Source of the DNA: Bacteroidales bacterium
GTDB taxonomy: Bacteria > Bacteroidota > Bacteroidia > Bacteroidales > F082
Assembly: GCA_016936355.1 (NCBI GenBank)
Contig: JAFGYB010000011.1
Span: 1-64,000, forward strand
Reading direction: 5' to 3'
DNA length: 64,000 nt
Shown in pieces: positions 45,701 through 53,562 of the stretch (position 1 is its first letter; each line of letters starts with the position of its first letter). The notes under the pieces were generated by a model that worked only from the letters and a program-made list of their open reading frames with translations, did no database searches and was not told where the DNA came from. The position numbers were made by a program, and so were the translations under genes.

Positions 45701-48700
45701 GTATTGTCAGAAACAAAAATGGTTCCACCATCGGTAACCATCAATCTATTGGCACTGTTTATGTTGATAAGACTTGTCCTGATTGTATCTCCTGTTCTCC
45801 ACATAATTATGCGACTATTATCTAATATGTATAGATAACCATCCTTATCTATCCCAATATCATATGGTGACCAGAGCTGGTTTTCATTCCATCCCTGGCC
45901 ATTTCCACCGGCAACTGTAATTCCGCTATCTGCCCCGGGGACCCATTTTTGGACCCTGTAATTGTTTTGATCCACAACAAAAATATTACCGGTATCATCT
46001 ACTGCAATTCCACGAGGATAATTCAACTGATTGGCATCAGTACCTGCACCATGACCTCCAGCAACTGTTATCCAATTTGAGGCCCCTTTTTTCAGTTCAA
46101 TTATTCGTTGATTATCCTGATCTGAAACAAAGATGTTGCCTTTTTTATCCATAGTAAAGTAATAACTCCACTTATCCCATCTGTTTGTCCCTTGCATCAT
46201 TTCCCCCTCAGAAGCACCAGGAGCCCACTTCATAATCCCCTTATAATCTAAAACATAGACATTTCCAACAGAATCCACGGAAACATCCTGAGGATAATAA
46301 AATTGATTGTTATTCCATCCCTGTCCATTGCCACCGGCAACAGTGGTCGCTTGTCCTTTTGTTGCGAAATCCAACTTATAATCCATACCGTAATTTGCAG
46401 ATCCTGAAAGTCCAAAGTTAATAACCGCATCCCTGCTGGCCGCCGCATTTAAAGTAACCGTTACCAGAGCACTGTCACTTTCAAGCATGTTGTTTTTTGT
46501 AAAAGAAACCGTAGCCGTTGGATCATCATCGCTGATCAGATAGAGGGTCTGACTTTTGATCTCTGATGTGGCATTATATATCGTATCCACATGAAATACA
46601 ATGGTGTCCGTTGGCTCAACCTTGCTATCGTCCAGATTTTGGGTTGAAATGGAAATATTTCCTACAGTATCACCAGCCGGAATAGTAATTTCATAAGAAC
46701 TCAAACTGTAATCAGTAGAATCTTGAGCACTCCCTGACATGCTGAACTGAATTGAAATTTCTTTGCCGGATTGTACAGAGGTTATTGCTGATAATAAAAC
46801 AGCCGTAGGTGAATTTTCCAAAATGGAAGGTTGACTTAATTTAAAAGTAACAGTAGGCGGTGCATCATTATCATTCAGCATCAAAGAAATCGGATCGGTA
46901 TTACCCAGTATACAATCGGCTCCAACACTTGGTGTCATCACAATGTTTTCATCTGGTTCATCTATGCTGTCATTGATGGCTTTAATAGTCATCTTACCTT
47001 CTGTTTCACCTGCTTTCACAAGAATTTGAGGTGATTCCTGTATTTTTTGTACACGGTAATTTCCATTATCGGCCACATAAATATTGCCTTCGTTGTCAAC
47101 AAACAATCCACGAGGATCCTGTAACTGATTGCTGTTTGATCCAGCATTGTTTCCACCTGCTATTGTTTGCCAGCCTTTATCTGGTGACCATTTCTGAACT
47201 GAATTTTGAGATTGGTTTGAAAAATAAAAATTTCCGGAATCGTCCTTTTCGAAATAGTTTCTCCAATAATTCAGGCTCATAATAGTGGTTCCAGATGTAG
47301 CTCCGGCCGCCCACTTCTGGACCCGATAATTATTAGCATCCAATACATATATGTTTCCTTGAGCATCAACTATTACATCTGTGGGTGAATTTAATTTATC
47401 AGGCTCCATTCCTGCATAATTACTTCCGGCAACTGTAACGCCGGTAGTGGCATCTTTGGCCCATTTTTGGATACGATGATTGTTTTGATCAGCAATATAT
47501 ATATTCCCTGTATCATCAATATAAATACCCCTAGGATTACTAAGCTGATTTGCATCTGTTCCGGCACCATTCCCACCTGCTACTGTAATCCAACCACTAC
47601 CACCATCAGGATATTCAAGTACTTTATTATTCATGTTGTCAACAACATAAATATTTCCTTTTTTATCCATAGTGAAATAATTATACCAAATATAATTGGT
47701 GTTGGCAACGAGCGTTCCCTCAGTAGCGCCAGGTGCCCATTTTATGACACCATTATAATCCAGTACATATATATTTCCTGTTGAATCCACAAAGATGTCG
47801 TTTGGACCATGAAACTGATTTGCAGCATTTCCTTGTCCATTGCCACCTGCTACAGTTGATGCCTGTCCTTTTGTCTCAAATTCTGCTGTATAATCCTCAC
47901 CGTACTTAGCAGTACCTGTATATTTAAAGTCAATAAGCGCATCCCTGCTGGCTGCTGCATTTAATGTGGCCGTAACCTCGACACTGTCATTTTCTGATAA
48001 CTCACCTTTTCCACTTAAAATACTGGCTGTGGGATCGTCATCACTAATCAGGGTAATTGTTTTATTGAAATCTCCCGATTGACCTGCATTTAGTATGGTA
48101 TCAACGGTAACATTAATTGTTTCTTTCACTTCAATTTCCGAGTCCTGCATCGGTTCAACTTTAATCGAATCGCTTAAGAACCCGGGTAAAATAACCAAAG
48201 AGTCTTCGGAAACAGAATAGTCCGTCCCCTTCACAGCTGTTCCTGAGTAATTGAATTTTACAACGATACGATCAGGAGCTGGAGTATTTGATTTTGCAAT
48301 CAAATAGACTGAATCTTTGCTTTCACTCAGAATAGATTTAGACATACTGACCATAACAAGCGGATTACCGGCAACAGAGAACCAGCTTTCATGCCCTTCC
48401 ACCTGGTCATCGGTACCATCGGCATCATGATCGTAAGCCGTTATTGCATATTCCGTGTTGATATCTCCACCAGACAAGGAAAAAGAGGTCACATTTCCTA
48501 AATCAATGACATGAGAATAGGAATATCCTGTCGGATCTCCATAGTATAATTTGTAGCCTGCAACATCTGCTTCCTTATTCGCTGTCCAGCTTAATATAAT
48601 ATCATTACCCGACTGCTTTTTCACAATATTTGCAGGCAAAGAGATGGGAGCAACAGTATCCGGTGAAGTTAATGGTGAAGAAAAATCTACCTGACCTTTA

Positions 48701-49716
48701 TTGATGTTATCATTTTGGTCATAAATTTTTGAGTCAATATCATTCAATACGTTTGGAGACCAGTAATTCCGTCTGGCATCGATTTCGTATTCGGTATTAT
48801 TATATATTATATTTTTTTCATAGCCAAAAAAGTTACAACTATCCAGGTCAGCCTTATTACTCAGATTCTCATATCGAATAAAAGCATCTCTTAACGTATC
48901 ATTAGAGCCATAAAATGTATTGAACTTAATACTATTTGTTTGGTAATAGCTGTATTTAATAATTCCTGCGCCATTACCATTGTTATTTACAAAACTGCAA
49001 TAATTAATTGTTGGATTCCCCCAATCTACATTTACAGCTACTCCATAATCAGTGCTTGCTGATAAGTTTTCTGTAAATAAGTTTTGTGTAATGTACCCAT
49101 TTCGTAAATAAACCGTTCCACCATAACTTCCTTCATTACGGAAGAAAAAACATTTTTTTACAAGTAAATTAACATAGTTCATCGAAGTAATAGCACCTGC
49201 TCCAAATTGTGCATCAGGGATCCAAATATTATTTTTATTATAACCCCAGTTTTTATTGTACTTGAAGGTACAATTACCCACAAATAGCTGTACATCAGTA
49301 TAAATAGCAGAATATCCCGCATAGGTAAAATCACAGAATTCAAACACGGAACCGCTTGTATAGTTTTTATCACTATCCCATTGTGAAGCAATAGCCCCAT
49401 TTTTTAAATAGATGTTATCCCAATCACCTGCTGAAGGAGTTTTCGCATTTGAAGTGAATACGATGTGATTGTCACGGATCCCTCTTGCAACGATACCACC
49501 TTTAATAGTGATTTGTTTGTTCGTATCAAGTTTGATTACCACTCCTGGATCAATGGTTAATGTAACACCGGAATTAACCAAAAGATCTCCGGTAACGATA
49601 AAAGGACTTTTATCCACCGTCCAGGTGGAATCAGTAGCAATTACGCCCGAAACCTCGGTTTGGGCGTATGAGTAGAATGAAATGATAATAAAGAAAAAGA
49701 GTAATAATCTTTTCAT
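42676..49716 (-). CDS. Giant T9SS-exported repeat protein, N-terminal part (beta-helix, Calx-beta/NHL modules, FG-GAP)
   Basis: A 2,346-codon frame from the ATG at 49716. A signal peptide covers 1-19. Residues ~30-345 form a right-handed beta-helix, starting VSGVIATDSTWTVDKSPFIV. An FN3-like domain follows (~355-450). Then come three ~500-residue modules (452-950, 953-1453, 1455-1953), each with one intact Calx-beta domain and a second Calx-beta interrupted by an NHL propeller of about 275 residues. FG-GAP repeats fill ~1965-2315. The last ~27 codons (after AKV) are read in a wrong frame: the protein meaningfully continues in the next frame. With one base removed near 42757 the total is about 3,260 residues. 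The role is probably a surface adhesin or ligand binder; that is inference. Confidence 0.86.
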   Translation of the reverse strand: MKRLLLFFFIIISFYSYAQTEVSGVIATDSTWTVDKSPFIVTGDLLVNSGVTLTIDPGVVIKLDTNKQITIKGGIVARGIRDNHIVFTSNAKTPSAGDWDNIYLKNGAIASQWDSDKNYTSGSVFEFCDFTYAGYSAIYTDVQLFVGNCTFKYNKNWGYNKNNIWIPDAQFGAGAITSMNYVNLLVKKCFFFRNEGSYGGTVYLRNGYITQNLFTENLSASTDYGVAVNVDWGNPTINYCSFVNNNGNGAGIIKYSYYQTNSIKFNTFYGSNDTLRDAFIRYENLSNKADLDSCNFFGYEKNIIYNNTEYEIDARRNYWSPNVLNDIDSKIYDQNDNINKGQVDFSSPLTSPDTVAPISLPANIVKKQSGNDIILSWTANKEADVAGYKLYYGDPTGYSYSHVIDLGNVTSFSLSGGDINTEYAITAYDHDADGTDDQVEGHESWFSVAGNPLVMVSMSKSILSESKDSVYLIAKSNTPAPDRIVVKFNYSGTAVKGTDYSVSEDSLVILPGFLSDSIKVEPMQDSEIEVKETINVTVDTILNAGQSGDFNKTITLISDDDPTASILSGKGELSENDSVEVTATLNAAASRDALIDFKYTGTAKYGEDYTAEFETKGQASTVAGGNGQGNAANQFHGPNDIFVDSTGNIYVLDYNGVIKWAPGATEGTLVANTNYIWYNYFTMDKKGNIYVVDNMNNKVLEYPDGGSGWITVAGGNGAGTDANQLSNPRGIYIDDTGNIYIADQNNHRIQKWAKDATTGVTVAGSNYAGMEPDKLNSPTDVIVDAQGNIYVLDANNYRVQKWAAGATSGTTIMSLNYWRNYFEKDDSGNFYFSNQSQNSVQKWSPDKGWQTIAGGNNAGSNSNQLQDPRGLFVDNEGNIYVADNGNYRVQKIQESPQILVKAGETEGKMTIKAINDSIDEPDENIVMTPSVGADCILGNTDPISLMLNDNDAPPTVTFKLSQPSILENSPTAVLLSAITSVQSGKEISIQFSMSGSAQDSTDYSLSSYEITIPAGDTVGNISISTQNLDDSKVEPTDTIVFHVDTIYNATSEIKSQTLYLISDDDPTATVSFTKNNMLESDSALVTVTLNAAASRDAVINFGLSGSANYGMDYKLDFATKGQATTVAGGNGQGWNNNQFYYPQDVSVDSVGNVYVLDYKGIMKWAPGASEGEMMQGTNRWDKWSYYFTMDKKGNIFVSDQDNQRIIELKKGASNWITVAGGHGAGTDANQLNYPRGIAVDDTGNIFVVDQNNYRVQKWVPGADSGITVAGGNGQGWNENQLWSPYDIGIDKDGYLYILDNSRIIMWRTGDTIRTSLININSANRLMVTDGGTIFVSDNTNHRIQKWNPGGSWETIAGGNGAGSNPNQLNNPMGLYVDHDGNVYVTDYGNYRVQKVQVSPQILVKAGETEGKMTIVGIDDNLDEPEENIILKPSVGSDCILGNSDSITMNVTDNDDLPFVTLNLNQTSILENAATNVLLTAKVSPISGKNIEVLFSMEGSAVDSTDYSLSAHKLTILAGDSTGSITLSTKGLDDDLVEPRDSIIFKLDSVVNGKTNDTITRLYLISDDDPTITYSATCDTIAEHQSLDITATLSAPASRDAIINFDLTGTAINNLDYTTAFPTKDSATTIIGGNGQGWDNTHLGNPTNVFVDMTGNIFVMDGGKLRMWNSESGKLQSVKSFGGYASYFFIDNNNEIYLSDPSNNRVLKLSNDTTWTTVAGGNGKGNNANQLSNPAGLYVDNVGNIYIVDQGNYRIQKWEPGGSSGITVAGGNGQGWDNNNFSNPRDVSVDTSGNIFVLDGSRIMMWKAGSDTGQVLTYTNGMANYFSLDNRNNIYYADEMGDKIVKWSSQNNRLTTIAGGNGRGANSNQFDYPQGVFVDKNGNIYVADTWNYRIQRIQESPQLIIKAGETSGKLKIQGIEDQLDDEGNESIILTPSYVQNALVDNETTLKFTLLDNYKTLTLKEDPFIGLKNGAVAWGDYDRDGDLDVAVMGTSPSTGAVTRLYENQNGVFKDTQQNFVNLYSGDIKWADINKDGWIDLVVSGLDITTPETKVYLNMGGKYFEPTNDYGLPQLYDTKMAWGDLDNDGDIDLAIAGLDSSDKYVFNVYYRVNGQDKFELESATNNWTGFIKGDLKIVDVDLDGDNDIVYNGEGSSKQPVGGIIFNTLLDKSQSNRTIYYDYNNYLHLMNSTIEVAFLKHFSDSSLTVVATGRDQNGNIKTSTINPVNDMYTMSNSFPKLENGGIAIADFTNNGLNDIVFTGVNSQGIPTTKLYIQNSDETFRESGINLKGLRNSSATWVDYDMDGDLDLFLTGIDSSGQAKVCGCQQTKHATGKDYRIENRTSRQWQG
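42756..42759 (-). other. Frameshift joining the two halves of the giant gene
   Basis: On the minus strand the text GCG AAA GTC TGT GGT leaves the FG-GAP sequence GQAKV and reads CGCQQTKH, while the +1 frame reads VVANKQNTPPEKITG and enters an FN3-like domain. Removal of one T gives K-V-V-V-A-N-K. The site has no slippery run, so a sequencing or assembly error or a true mutation is more likely than programmed shifting. Confidence 0.8.
43858..45354 (-). repeat. Calx-beta/NHL module 3 of the giant gene
   Basis: Encodes residues 1455-1953. An intact Calx-beta domain (~1455-1567) is followed by a Calx-beta first half (~1568-1623), an NHL propeller (44029-44844) and the Calx-beta second half (~1899-1953; IIKAGETSGKLKIQGI). 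The most divergent of the three at its end (DQLDDEGNESIILTPS). Confidence 0.8.
45358..46860 (-). repeat. Calx-beta/NHL module 2 of the giant gene
   Basis: Encodes residues 953-1453. An intact Calx-beta (~953-1065) precedes a second one split by an NHL propeller (45526-46353): first half ends MDYKLDFATKGQ, second half resumes ILVKAGETEGKMTIVGIDDN. Confidence 0.8.
46867..48363 (-). repeat. Calx-beta/NHL module 1 of the giant gene
   Basis: Encodes residues 452-950. An intact Calx-beta (~452-562) precedes a second one split by an NHL propeller (47038-47868): first half ends EDYTAEFETKGQ, second half resumes ILVKAGETEGKMTIKAINDS. Blades 1-3 and 4-6 of the propeller resemble each other, so a three-blade unit was doubled before the module was copied. 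Confidence 0.82.
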
Positions 49717-49912
49717 AATATTAAGGTTAATTTTTTGAATCTTTCAGGTTACAGGCTTATCAATTATTTGGACTACTTAACTTTATGTCCATCACAAACA
49801 ACTTTGCAAGTTCTAAACATCTTGTCAGAAAATAAAGGGTACTGATGAGTATTCACACTACTCATCAATCAGTATTTTTATTAAAAAAATTTAAGGGCTG
49901 TGGAAAAGCGGC

Positions 49913-50485
49913 TTATTTTTTTATTCCCGAAGTCTTCTTTTGAATATTCCTGCGGTGGGTATCTACGGTATGCTTGCTGATAAACAAGAGTTCTCCAATT
50001 TCACGGCTGGTTTTGCCCTGAGCTACCAGCTGCAGAATTTCTTTTTCACGGTCGGAAAGGTTTCCGAAGCCCTGCAAATAGTTGGACTGCTTTTTTTCCT
50101 TGAATCGTCTGAGTGAGGCTTTGAGCTCATCAATATCCAGCGGTTTGACCAGGTAATCAAAAGCTTCGGCCTTGATGGCTTTAATGGCATACCGGTCGTA
50201 ACCGGTGACAAAAATCACGCCGGGATAGCACTGTTGTTTGTGTATTTCTTTGAGTAATTCAAAACCGGACATCCCAGGCATTTCCACATCCAGGAAGAGC
50301 AGGTCAGGACCGAGTTGAGGCAAGTGCATCATGGCGTCATTCACGGAACTGAATTTTGACATCACCAGCACACCCTCCACCATTTGAAGCAATGATTCCA
50401 TGCGGTCCAGTGCCCGGGGATCGTCGTCTAACAACACACAATTGATGGTTTCCATACTCATAGAATTAGTTTCGTTTTTTGGCAT
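49913..50485 (-). CDS. NarL/LuxR-type response regulator
   Basis: A 190-residue regulator. The receiver (~14-130) has DDD at 20-22, phosphoacceptor D66 (FLDVEMPGMSG) and K114 (YLVKPLD). A LuxR-type HTH follows at ~141-187 (LSDREKEILQLVAQGKTSREI). The ATG at 50485 overlaps the end of the kinase gene by 20 bases; an ATG at 50461, 4 nt after the kinase stop codon, is equally likely and gives MSMETINCVLLDDDP. The receiver sequence (LLFLDVEMPG, VIFVTGYDRYAIKAIKAEAFDYLVKP) resembles that of LytTR regulators, but the output domain is LuxR-type. Confidence 0.9.
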   Translation of the reverse strand: MPKNETNSMSMETINCVLLDDDPRALDRMESLLQMVEGVLVMSKFSSVNDAMMHLPQLGPDLLFLDVEMPGMSGFELLKEIHKQQCYPGVIFVTGYDRYAIKAIKAEAFDYLVKPLDIDELKASLRRFKEKKQSNYLQGFGNLSDREKEILQLVAQGKTSREIGELLFISKHTVDTHRRNIQKKTSGIKK

Positions 50486-52562
50486 TGGTTTTCTTTTGGA
50501 TCAATATCGTCACTTTTGTTCCGGTATAGGTCTGCTCCGGGTTCAAATCTTCCATGATAAAAGTAATCCTTCTGTGCTTCAGACTTTGGTATAGTTTCAG
50601 CGTTTCCTGAATAATCTCCAGTCCCTTACCCGTGGAAAACGACTTTATTTTAGACGATTCCTTTCTTCCTATTCCATTATCGGAGATTTCAACCTTCCAA
50701 TATTTTTCCTGATCCAAACAGTGAATATCAATGTGTGCCGGTTGACTGCCCATAATGTGAAACAATCCATGCTTCAATGCGTTTTCCACAAAGGTATAAA
50801 TGAACAACCGGGGCAATTGAACCGGGATACTGACTGCTGCACAAGAAATGGAATAGGTAAATTTATTGTTGTATCTGAATTGCTCCAGGTCCAGGTAATT
50901 TTTCACAAAATCCAGTTCCTGCTGAAAAGAGGTAGTAATGTCACCGGAAGCCAGCAGATTTTCCCGCAACAGCTTGCTGTATTTCCCCATATAGATCCGG
51001 GCCGTCTCCGTTTTCCGATTCTCATACATGGCCCCAATTGAATTCAAAATATTCAATGTGAAATGGGGGGTCAGCTGTTGTTCGATGGCCTGCTGCTGGA
51101 GGTCTCTCATTTTTTCCTCGGCCCGGTACCGGATTTTCAACAGTCGTTGATAGTAAAACCCAATCAGGTTGACCAACAAAAGAATCAATAAGAACATCGC
51201 TCCGTATATCAAGTACCTGTATGTGTAATAGGGATTTCTTTTGTATTTAAATTCACAATACTTGTTTTTCAGGTTCAGACACAAAGCGGCTGGTTTACCA
51301 TTCACCCAATTTTCAGAAAAATAGAACGTAGTTACTTCACCATTGAACTTCACCATTGCTGGACGAGTAAAATCATTCCGGGCCACCACAATGTGATCCA
51401 TATCCAGACCGAAATAGACTTCCTCTTTTACCCCGTCACCATCCAAATCAAACGGGTATATTATACTTTCAAAAGGAACTGACTGATATGAATCAACCAG
51501 CTTCAAATTTTCGTTAAAATACTTAACAACCCCATTATCTGTATTGTATAAAGCCAATCTCATCTTATGGCCATAATGAATGACCTTAAAATAATAATGT
51601 TGGCCTTTCTTTGCATTATAAAACCTGCGATATTGTAATAAATTCCCTTTTGTATTTGCAAACGCAAGGAACGAACTGTCACCAGGATGATTATTGTGAA
51701 CAAATAAAGCAATTAAGTTTTTCTTTTTCTCTCTAAAAGGAGAAATCCATACCGTACCCGGATATTTGCCAAATTTGACAGGTTTAAAAAGGTAATGCAA
51801 ATTGTTATCGTAAACACAAAACCACAACAGCGAATCAGAGAGTGGGTATTGTAATGAACAATTACCAAACGATTCTATAGGTCCCATTATCTCATCGGTA
51901 CCATTCCCTGTTATATCAGAAAAATGCAATTGTAAGGATGGACTTGAGCCGGCTTTTGGTGTATGCTGTATGGTTCTGTTCTTAAGATTTATTTTGTAAA
52001 TAGCTCTAATACTTTTTGTGAAGCCCGAAAAAAGGATAAAAACCAAATCTTTCGTTCCATCATGATCCAAATCTACCAGACGAGGATCCCGGACTCCGAC
52101 ATCTACAGCACCATTTAAAAATTTAAATTTTGCTATAAATAAAGGGGCAAAAAGTGGGGCCTTGTTTTTAATGTTAAAAGCGTTTAAAAATATACTATCG
52201 TGTGCATGTGTAAATACAAATATTTCATCAACTCCATCATGATTTGAATCTCCAGAACATAAAAAATCATCATTACCGATTTTACCGTGGAGATTCCATT
52301 CAAACTGAGTGTAATTATTTTTATTCAGAATTACTGCAGAAAATCCACCAAAATCCCGAATCACCGTAATTTTTTCACTGGTTCCATCGTGGTCAATATC
52401 CTTGTAAATAAAGATTTTTTGCGGATCAATACGAACATCCTTCAATGTAGTAAGTTCAAACCTGTCTCCTAATTTTATAAAAGGAATCACAATAGCCGTA
52501 AGAATCACAGAAAGCAAAATGCCAAATAAAAGATTGTTTTTTATGGGTTGTAGTGATCTCAT
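50466..52562 (-). CDS. LytS-type membrane histidine kinase with an external FG-GAP-like domain
   Basis: A 698-residue kinase. One membrane helix at ~11-28 and another at ~449-470 enclose a 420-residue external domain. That domain has at least five calcium-loop-like motifs of FG-GAP/VCBS type: DIDHDGTSEK (~55), DSNHDGVDEI (~105), DLDHDGTKDL (~164), DITGNGTDEI (~216) and DLDGDGVKEE (~372). The cytoplasmic part is a His_kinase (LytS) domain with QLTPHFTLNILNSI (H500) and an ATPase with DNGIGRKESS and GKGLEIIQETL. It is coupled to a NarL-type regulator downstream. The gene for the FG-GAP-containing giant protein follows after that. The signal may be Ca2+ or a surface ligand; that is inference. 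Confidence 0.88.
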   Translation of the reverse strand: MRSLQPIKNNLLFGILLSVILTAIVIPFIKLGDRFELTTLKDVRIDPQKIFIYKDIDHDGTSEKITVIRDFGGFSAVILNKNNYTQFEWNLHGKIGNDDFLCSGDSNHDGVDEIFVFTHAHDSIFLNAFNIKNKAPLFAPLFIAKFKFLNGAVDVGVRDPRLVDLDHDGTKDLVFILFSGFTKSIRAIYKINLKNRTIQHTPKAGSSPSLQLHFSDITGNGTDEIMGPIESFGNCSLQYPLSDSLLWFCVYDNNLHYLFKPVKFGKYPGTVWISPFREKKKNLIALFVHNNHPGDSSFLAFANTKGNLLQYRRFYNAKKGQHYYFKVIHYGHKMRLALYNTDNGVVKYFNENLKLVDSYQSVPFESIIYPFDLDGDGVKEEVYFGLDMDHIVVARNDFTRPAMVKFNGEVTTFYFSENWVNGKPAALCLNLKNKYCEFKYKRNPYYTYRYLIYGAMFLLILLLVNLIGFYYQRLLKIRYRAEEKMRDLQQQAIEQQLTPHFTLNILNSIGAMYENRKTETARIYMGKYSKLLRENLLASGDITTSFQQELDFVKNYLDLEQFRYNNKFTYSISCAAVSIPVQLPRLFIYTFVENALKHGLFHIMGSQPAHIDIHCLDQEKYWKVEISDNGIGRKESSKIKSFSTGKGLEIIQETLKLYQSLKHRRITFIMEDLNPEQTYTGTKVTILIQKKTNAKKRN

Positions 52563-52889
52563 CCGTTGGTTTTACGGATAACAAATATAACAATTACAGG
52601 CAAAAAGCAAATAAAACGCGTAAAAGCTTTTGTTTTGAAATAGAAAGGTCAAAAATAAGATTGGAAAGAGATACTTCTCCCGATCAATCGGAATCCTCGC
52701 GATAGGGACGGCGGGGAGTAGAGGATATGAACAAAAAAAATTCTTCTGTTCCCGTAATAAACCTTAAAATTCTCACGTTCAGCCTCCGGCTGACCTCAGA
52801 AATAAACAATGTTAGAAAAACGTTCAGCATGACAAAACAGTAAAACCTCGTCACGTTGTCACTTGGTCACATCGTCACGTTGTCACCTC
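52563..52889. other. Gene-free 327-nt stretch with an interspersed repeat copy
   Basis: No gene is supported. It includes a member of the TCTCACG...CCTCAG repeat family at 52767-52807 and, before it, text shared with 59609-59640 (TTCTTCTGTTCCCGTAAT). A short tandem of GTCACNTNGTCAC words runs at 52851-52888. Confidence 0.6.
52767..52807 (-). repeat. Interspersed repeat, GTTTA(A/T)NTCTGAGG...CGTGAGAATCT family, copy 1
   Basis: AAAATTCTCACGTTCAGCC ... GGCTGACCTCAGAAATAAAC. The ends match copies at 55995, 56613, 56712 and 59638; the middle is a different short hairpin (TCAGCCTCCGGCTGA). Confidence 0.65.
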
Positions 52890-53522
52890 TTAGGGAATTC
52901 GCATGTACTTATGGGCCTGCAGCGAAATGCGCCACTGGGGATGTTCCATTACATAATTGGTGAGGGTTTCCATCATACTGTCGGCTACGCTCCATTCAGG
53001 TTGCAGGTACAGGTAACAATCGGCATTCACCAGTGCAGCGTTGCGCTCGGCCCATTTCAGATCGCCTTTGTTTTGAATGATCACCTTCAGTTCGTGTGCC
53101 CTGGCATAATTCTCCTTGCGCGGAGGAATATTCTTTTTCGGGGAAAGACAAACCCAGTCCCAGGTTCCGGTCAACGGGTAGGCTCCGGAGGTTTCTACCA
53201 TCACCGTAATCCCTTTTTCTTTCAGGGCTTCGGTGAAAACATCCATGGGATAGGAAGAAGGTTCTCCACCCGTCACCACCACGGTTTTGGCCTGCGTGGC
53301 TGCGGCCCGTTCCACCACCTCAGCAACGGGTACCGGAGGAAACAGTTGGGCATTCCAGGTTTCTTTGCTGTCGCACCAGGCACAGCCCACATCACAACCG
53401 CCTACACGCACAAAGTAGGCAGCCTTGCCCATATTATACCCTTCTCCCTGAAGCGTATAAAACTCCTCCATCACCGGCAGCAAACGACCACCGTCCAATA
53501 AGGCTGTTTCTGTATAATTCAT
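52890..53522 (-). CDS. queE: 7-carboxy-7-deazaguanine synthase
   Basis: A 210-residue radical-SAM enzyme of queuosine (preQ0) synthesis that contracts 6-carboxytetrahydropterin. Signatures are FYTLQGEGYNMGKAAYFVR, the cluster motif CDVGCAWCD (C43, C47, C50), VVVTGGEPS, and VETSGAYPLTG. No other que gene is nearby. It is 40 nt downstream of folD on the same strand. Confidence 0.94.
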   Translation of the reverse strand: MNYTETALLDGGRLLPVMEEFYTLQGEGYNMGKAAYFVRVGGCDVGCAWCDSKETWNAQLFPPVPVAEVVERAAATQAKTVVVTGGEPSSYPMDVFTEALKEKGITVMVETSGAYPLTGTWDWVCLSPKKNIPPRKENYARAHELKVIIQNKGDLKWAERNAALVNADCYLYLQPEWSVADSMMETLTNYVMEHPQWRISLQAHKYMRIP

Positions 53523-53562
53523 GCTTTCCCGTTCCTTTCCACCGAATAAATCAGGCAGATGT

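Noticed and set aside
43858-48363. CRISPR-like repetition in the giant gene
   Set aside because: The repeats are in frame, long, degenerate and encode NHL/Calx-beta domains; there are no short identical repeats with spacers.
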